Source: Paramarasmius palmivorus | Taxonomy: Eukaryota; Basidiomycota; Agaricomycetes; Agaricales; Marasmiaceae | Assembly (NCBI GenBank): GCA_037176845.1 | Contig: JAYKXP010000113.1 | Span: 62,001-126,000 of the forward strand | DNA: 64,000 nucleotides | Reading direction: 5' to 3' | Shown here: one piece after another, positions 58,528 through 64,000 of the stretch | Numbering within the stretch: position 1 is the stretch's first letter | Layout of the letters: every line of letters begins with the position of its first letter | The notes under the pieces: model-generated | Seen by the model: only the letters and a program-made list of their open reading frames with translations | What the model was told of the DNA's origin: nothing | Database searches by the model: none | Translations under genes and position numbers: made by a program

Positions 58528-60186
58528 TACATCAAAAGAACCTAGAAATAGTACAGTACACCCTCAGACCTGCCAGATCTGTTGACTCCCGAGTTTGCTG
58601 GGAACCAGCAGGTGTAGCATACACCAGCGAGAGGAACACAGAATACAGCATGAGTTGCTATACAGTGCATGCCAGTCAAACAGGGTAGCGAGTTTGCGTC
58701 ATGTCCTACCTGACACGTCTCTATCGGTTTTCGGCCTTGATCACGACAAGTTGAACGTACACCCCCAAGCGTTGTGGTTCGGTATCAATCTTCTTCCGTC
58801 CAAGACTAGAGGACAAATTTGGATCAGAGACAAGGCGTAACAAACCATTACCAAGAACCGTAACACACCAGTATGCCAGCCGTCAAAAAAAACGTCTCTC
58901 AAATCCAGGATCCAAGCTTCAGCGTTTCCTTTTCTTCACTGTACAGTAATATAAACGGTTAAGAGGACTTCCAAGTAGATGAAACGCACCTGCTGAGCTT
59001 TGAACATTTCCCTTGAACGTTGAACGCTGACTGGGCCATGTCACATATGATGGGCTACGATTGACTAAATAGTATGCCGCTTGTTGCATGAGGGTCTGGT
59101 TGCCCGAGCTGAAGTCGCGTCCTACAAGTAAGTTGATTCCCTGACACGGATGTCTTGCAAAAAAAAACCCGTGTAAAGGACGTCAATAAGGTGTACCTCG
59201 AGGATGCGGTATGTCAAAGGCGATTCGCGACCCAAAACGATAGCGTTCTGAGCGAACATCGACGTTCCGGCCCCAAGCGTTCCCTGTACACTGAGAGTTG
59301 GACAACGACAGTGAGCTTCCTGTTCGTTGTAGGTGCCTGCAGCCTTGATGTATTGTAGCCTATAATCTAGTAAGAACTGGAGTCTGGGGATGAAGTAGAT
59401 CACGATGGAGCCACACACCTCAACGACAAAGACAGACGAATCCACAGGTATAGCCAGTGCCTTCAAGGCCTTGACCGCATGATACATCTTCTCTCCTCGG
59501 TGTCCAACTGAATCCTCAACCTTCAAGTACAACTGCAATGGACACTGAAGAGAGAATTGGTGAACCAACGCGTGGCAGTAAAATATCCTCGAACCACCGA
59601 GCCAGGTGGAGGCGTTGAGCAAGAAACGTTGACAAATGTCATGATCCACGGGGTACAGATTGTGTCTTCGCTCTTGGGTACCATACGTAGCAATTTCGAC
59701 GGAGAGACCGATTTTATAGGATTTCTGGCTTTATAAAAGGTTTTAAAAGGTGTATGGATGACTGTATTCTCAGGAAAACGCACCTTGGATCCTCCTCCAA
59801 TATTAATGTTACACCCTAGGACCTATCCTAACAAAAGCAACATCATAGCACCACCAATAGTGTTACAATTCGAAGCTCGACGACACGGCTCTGCTCGCGG
59901 CTCGCCCGAGATGATGGATCCTCTGTATCAAGGAAAATACAGCTGCGCAAAGTCTTCATGCACGAGGGTTTTGACGGTGAGGGTAAATATCAATTTATAT
60001 TTGGGCTTGACATGTTGGACCAGGAGATGGTGATAACGAAGAAAGAGAGACACCCTGACCCTGGCCCAGACGCGGCAGGCAATTTTCATCTTTCACAACG
60101 ACCATGACTTGCTCGACAGACATAGGGTACCAAAGCACCCTCGTAACTGGCCAGTAGATGTCACTATCGAATATGCATTGGACTTG

Positions 60187-60361
60187 ACATGGACATGATG
60201 CCTCCGAGTTCGCCGCAACTCAGAACCATCCAGTGTTCTGGTTTTCATTTCTGGTTTTCATCCCGGTGAGCTCGAGCATTCAAATTCACCATCCTATATC
60301 ATCTAATATTCTCACTAGTATTCTCTGAACGGGGATGAAGAACTCTTTCAACAATTCAGTG
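60187..60361 (+). repeat. Direct repeat, copy B
   Basis: This is the partner of the copy at 58347-58527, sharing catggacatgatgcctccga, ggtgagctcgagc and gaagaactctttcaacaattcagtgtac. It ends about 520 bases upstream of the peroxidase start codon, so the duplication may have copied old promoter-proximal sequence. Confidence 0.8.
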
Positions 60362-60788
60362 TACCTCGACAATCACTCACTTCCGGACGACAGGGCACTT
60401 CTCCCAGTCAACTATCGTTAAATTTAGCACATGGTTGTGCTTCCCGCTCCTCTGTGCTTCTCCTGAGAGTAGCAACGCAGACGAATCACGTACCTCTAAG
60501 AACGGCAACCAATCTTTCTCGGGATACCTGAACATACATCCGGGACGATGAGAACGGAATTATCACGACTTCTACAACGCTTAATATTCAATAGCCGTCT
60601 CGAATATCGTACTGTTATGTACGTTCTAAAGATGATCTCTACCCTTACGACTTTTTCACAAACTCGTTCTCATATACGTTGAATTTACTCACCCTGTCCT
60701 TTTTTTCAGACAACCGGATACGGGATACAACACACAAAGATGAAGACCAAAGTTTTGGTACACCACTTCTGCGCCACTCAAGCGAACG

Positions 60789-60796
60789 TATAAAAA
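60789..60796 (+). promoter_or_regulatory. TATA box of peroxidase gene
   Basis: The sequence gtataaaaatt sits about 85 bases upstream of the start codon at 60878, an ordinary distance for a strongly regulated fungal secreted-enzyme gene. Confidence 0.6.
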
Positions 60797-60877
60797 TTTG
60801 CAAACGAAACGCTAGAAATCTCCAGTGGTCTCTCCTCCTCCACTTACCCCTTCAACTCGTCGAGCAGCAGCACTACA

Positions 60878-62941
60878 ATGCAATTCAAAAACATCCTCAC
60901 TCTCCTTCCCTTCGTCATCATGGCCCAAGCAGGCCCATTCGCCAAACGTGCAGACTGTGGACATGGACGTACTGCTCAACATGCACAGGTACAGTACAAC
61001 CCAGGCGTCATCTTCACGATACGGTGCTCATGAACGCGTCCTGACAGTGCTGCGCGTGGTATGATGTTCTGGACGACCTCCAACACGACTTGTAAGTCTC
61101 ATAAGCCTTCATCGTAGCCTTCCGAGTCTAACGCCCCTTTGCTAGATTCAACGAAGAGCCATGCGGTAAGCCTTAGCCCAGCTCGGCCGGTAACTCTGGA
61201 CTAAACGATTGGTGTATGTCTACAGGCAAGAACACTCACGAGTCCCTTCGTGTAGGTGACTCCTTTGATATTAGTACATTCTTCGCCATTAACCGAGCGA
61301 ACAGCTGAGCTTCCACGACGCTGTTGGATTTTCGCCTCGACTTTTTGCACAGGGAGTGTTTGGGTAAGTATTTATTCTCGACGATGGTCAAATGTACTGC
61401 ACATTAACACGCTACGTTTTCCAGTGGTGGAGGAGCTGGTGAGGCTACACCCTTGAGTAGCCTTTATAAGAGCCACTGACCAGTCTTTTCACTACAGATG
61501 GGTCAATCATCGCACATCAAGACATTGAAATGAAATACGGTGAGTTGGTCGTCTTCAGAAAGGCCTTCGGTTCTGATTGTTTCCTCCCACAGATGGTAAC
61601 AAGGGCCTTAGTACGTTATCCCCTAACGCTCGAGTACACTCGCTCACCCTCGTTCAGAGGAAATCGTCGAAAGGCAAACCCCGATTGGCCCACGACATGA
61701 TGTCGCATATGGAGATCTGTAAGCCCCTGCTTCACTAACACCTATCTTTCTGCGCGGCGCTTACGCCTCGGTGTCTAGCATCTAATTCGCTGCAGCTGTT
61801 GGTATCACACACTGCCCGTACGTCCATCTTTACTATCACCGCTTTCCAAGCTATTGATACGTTTAATTCGAAAAGTGGTGCCCCACGACTCGAGTTCCTC
61901 GCTGGGCGTAACAAGACCTCTCAAGCCGCACCCGATCTACTTCCTTCTCCGGCCGACTCACCTGATAAGGTTAGCAAGTTTCCAACTCCTTCCCCATCCC
62001 AGAGCCCAAGCTTAACGATCGCAAAACAACAGCTCCTCGATAGACTCAGAGATGCAGGCTTCAGCGCAGACGAGCTCGTTGACCTCTTAATCTCACATAC
62101 CATCGGCGGACAGGAATTTGTCGATCCCGAGGTACCACATACGCCATTTGACAGTACCCCAGAGACTTTCGATACCCAGTTCTTCGTCGAGGTACTTATA
62201 TTTTATTTTTACTCGCTGCGCAAAGAAACGAACTGACGGCGAATTGGTAGACTCTGCTCAAGGGCGTTCATGGAAAGACGAACGACACCGTCCCTGGCGA
62301 GCAACCTTCCCCACTAAAGGGAGAGTTCCGACTTGCTTCCGACTTTGCTCTAGCTCGGGATCCTAGGTATTTCCTCTTTTCTCGTTCTAGAAAAGTGCGA
62401 CTCAGCTGACATTCTGGAAACAGGACATCTTGCCGCTGGCAATCCAACATCAGTAAGCCGTCCATAACTCATTCCCCATCACTCACACTCACATCACAAC
62501 TGCCAGACAACCAACAACTTATGCAAACCCGATTCCGGAATGTCATGGCCAAGCTCGCCGTTACAGGACACAACCGCGACGATCTCGTCGACTGCTCTGA
62601 AGTCATTCCCGTGCCCAAGTCACTCTCCAAGAAGGCGTTCTTGCCTGCTGGAAAGAGCTTGAATGATATTGAAGCTGCTTGCCCTGCAACACCTTTCCCT
62701 ACTCTTACTGCTCAACCTGGTACGTGGTTTGATTCATAGTCTGCTGAAGGGGAATGGTAAACAACCGGTTATCGTAGGTCCGGAAACTTCGGTTCACACC
62801 GAATTAGTGTGTTGGGTCCCGCTGAGCCGACTGCGGCGTAAACTACGAAGTCGATATTTCTTTCTGCCTTCCATTACTTTCGTCATATTGGTTGAATACC
62901 TTCGCTTCGCATTGCTGGCTCTCAAAACAGTATTTATCTAG
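60878..62941 (+). CDS. Class II fungal heme peroxidase, possibly inactivated by one in-frame stop
   Basis: This is a secreted peroxidase of the lignin-degradation superfamily, spliced from about 12 exons. The signal peptide and Kex2-type propeptide read MQFKNILTLLPFVIMAQA and PFAKR. Next come CCAWYDVLDDLQHDL, HESLR joined to LSFHDAVGFSP (distal Arg and His), GGGGADGSII (calcium site), ITHCPGAPRLEFLAGR, DLLISHTIGG (proximal His), PFDSTPETFDTQFF (second calcium site), DFALARDPR, CRWQSNI and MAKLAVTGHNRDDLVDCSEV. The position of the catalytic surface Trp of lignin/versatile peroxidases holds Asp. Of the three Mn-binding acids, the first is Lys, the second Glu is kept and the third is Glu instead of Asp. 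So it is neither typical. In the exon after 61778, TAA (61783-61785) stands where Gln of the conserved IQFA block is expected. The C-terminus after TAQPG (stop at 62941) is unusual and uncertain. Confidence 0.88.
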
Positions 62942-62944
62942 ATT

Positions 62945-63541
62945 GTTATTCTTACTCAATGCATACCTCTTACAGCGAGACCCAACGAATACGAGCCAGT
63001 TCTAGCTCCTTTAAAGCATAATTCAAGCAATTGAGATTCGTATCCATATGCCAATACGAAAGGCAGCCGTCTCAGTCAGAACTCATTGTAACCCCGCTCC
63101 ATAGCCTCGACTGACGATTAGAAGTAACCCTTTCTTCCGTATCCACCGAAGTATCAGAAGGGAGTCCCTAAGAGCGTGCTGTGATTTCTTGAGGAATCTA
63201 TGGAAAGGGTGTCAGGGACAGCGGATGAACACGTTCGAAGCACATACCACGCAACAAATGCAACGTCTCACAGCACTGATATGCGTGAGGCAGCGGGTTT
63301 AGGTAGCCAAGGCGTCTATCTAAAAGCAGAGCGTCAGCTTTCTGAGGACAATAGGAATCCGTGATAAAGATACCTTGACGACAAACGAAGTCGTACAACT
63401 TCCGAGGCCGCAGGTAATTTGAACCTACAGTATTAACCAGAGCACCGGAACACAGCCATAGGTATCTAGAAGCGTAGACGATAGAGAGCCTTAGAAAAAA
63501 GGGGCTTGAAGAGAGCAGAACAGAATCAACGAAGCAAACCT
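62945..63541. other. Intergenic region between convergent genes
   Basis: No gene is visible. A minus-strand frame at 63198-63545 overlaps the 3' end of the next gene and carries no recognisable motif, so it is most likely 3' flanking sequence. Confidence 0.35.
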
Positions 63542-64000
63542 TCACCGCCGCCCAGTCGAGAGCATCACCCCGAGCAAAGAGGACGGTGTGATTCTTCGTT
63601 CACGCTTTGAGGTCGAAAATTGTAGCTTAATGTTTTCTTTTTGAGCTTGAGACTTGGTTTGGGGAATAGGGGGTAGCGGCATGTTGGGAACGGGAAAAGG
63701 CGATTTGCTGGTCTTCTTCTTGGGTGAGGCTGGAACGACAAGGGTTGAAGGAGTGGAGCTTGCAGTCTTGAAGGAGACTTGAGGATTGAAGTCTTCAAAT
63801 TCGACAAGCTGATCTACATGGCGAAAGAAAGATTTGTAGACCTCAGAGGTCTTGTTAGTAGCGACAAAGGCATCCAGCATCGTCTCCATCTCCTCGACGT
63901 CCTCGAACTCGAATCCGGAAGATTCAGACGAGGACTCACTTTGAACATCATCTTCAAAGTCGCCGTACATGTCGACGATGTCGTCTATTTCGTCCCTTTT
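63542..64000 (-). CDS. Acidic hypothetical protein, C-terminal part (cut by window edge)
   Basis: An open frame runs in from the right edge (KRDEIDDIVDMYGDFEDD) to the stop at 63542. The first part is very acidic (SESSSESSGFEFEDVEEMET), followed by a helix with FVATNKTSEVYKSFFRHVDQ. A basic, Pro- and Ser-rich end contains SPKKKTSKSPFPVPN and ITPSSLLGVMLSTGRR. It looks like a nuclear or cytoskeletal regulatory protein tail, but the family is not recognised. The start lies outside the window. Confidence 0.5.
   Translation of the reverse strand, partial: KRDEIDDIVDMYGDFEDDVQSESSSESSGFEFEDVEEMETMLDAFVATNKTSEVYKSFFRHVDQLVEFEDFNPQVSFKTASSTPSTLVVPASPKKKTSKSPFPVPNMPLPPIPQTKSQAQKENIKLQFSTSKRERRITPSSLLGVMLSTGRR

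Larger units (their letters stand above)
55712..60788. other. Gene-poor stretch upstream of the peroxidase
   Basis: No domain-bearing frame is present. The minus-strand frame 59122-59649 (175 residues, with hydrophobic segments VFVVEVCGSIVIYFIPRLQF) is the longest but matches nothing I know. A dispersed direct repeat occurs in this stretch and is listed separately. Confidence 0.35.

Noticed and set aside
59122..59649. Minus-strand frame of 175 residues as a gene
   Set aside because: It is the longest frame in a gene-poor stretch, but it has no motif, uneven composition and no splice-linked neighbours. It was left unassigned.
1..64000. tRNA and rRNA genes
   Set aside because: I looked for A- and B-box-like motifs and saw only isolated fragments such as ggttcgag near 19830, without a foldable cloverleaf.

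Overview
This window looks like nuclear DNA of a mushroom-forming basidiomycete (Agaricomycete). The reasons are gene structures with many short exons, GT-AG introns of about 45-95 bases, no operons, and a gene content of a class II secreted heme peroxidase, a Plavaka-type transposase, F-box, MYND and RING genes and a SUN-domain protein. Exon joins were made by hand from frame continuity and splice signals, so exon ends are predictions.

Layout. 0.6-5 kb: a small coiled-coil protein and a MYND zinc-finger protein, both on the minus strand. 5-9.2 kb: gene-poor DNA. 9.2-18.7 kb: a mobile-element nest. It holds an LTR-like sequence (about 9.17-11.05 kb), a giant imperfect palindrome (arms 11963-13681 and 13941-15662) whose 259-base spacer carries a piece of a Plavaka transposase, and the body of a Plavaka transposase gene (minus strand) cut off exactly where the right arm ends. 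19-26.3 kb: a small acidic protein, a decayed gene resembling DUF6532 proteins, an unidentified conserved-looking gene, and a short Rna14/CstF-77 mRNA 3'-end processing protein. 26.4-28.8 kb: a 139-base tandem duplication and otherwise gene-poor DNA. 28.8-33.1 kb: a long, disordered, repeat-bearing protein of unknown function.

33.2-41.3 kb is the densest part. On the minus strand lie a helical protein with a C-terminal membrane anchor, a Dot1-family histone H3K79 methyltransferase with a complete catalytic fold when spliced, and a coiled-coil protein built with a duplicated exon. On the plus strand, divergent from the coiled-coil gene, lie a SUN-domain inner nuclear membrane protein and a small coiled-coil protein. 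A SUN protein next to coiled-coil and tail-anchored genes suggests, but does not show, a nuclear-envelope theme. 42.8-50.3 kb holds a small helical protein and an F-box protein. 54.0-55.7 kb is a head-to-head pair of small coiled-coil plus RING proteins sharing a 158-base promoter. 60.8-62.9 kb is a class II peroxidase gene with 11 or more introns. Its catalytic core is intact except for one in-frame stop, and its substrate-site residues match neither a standard manganese peroxidase nor a lignin/versatile peroxidase. The right edge cuts through an acidic protein gene.

No rRNA, tRNA, CRISPR array or bacterial-type feature was found. The most unusual items are the palindrome with its trapped transposase fragment, the peroxidase with atypical catalytic residues and a stop codon, the SUN/coiled-coil/tail-anchor cluster, and the divergent RING pair.
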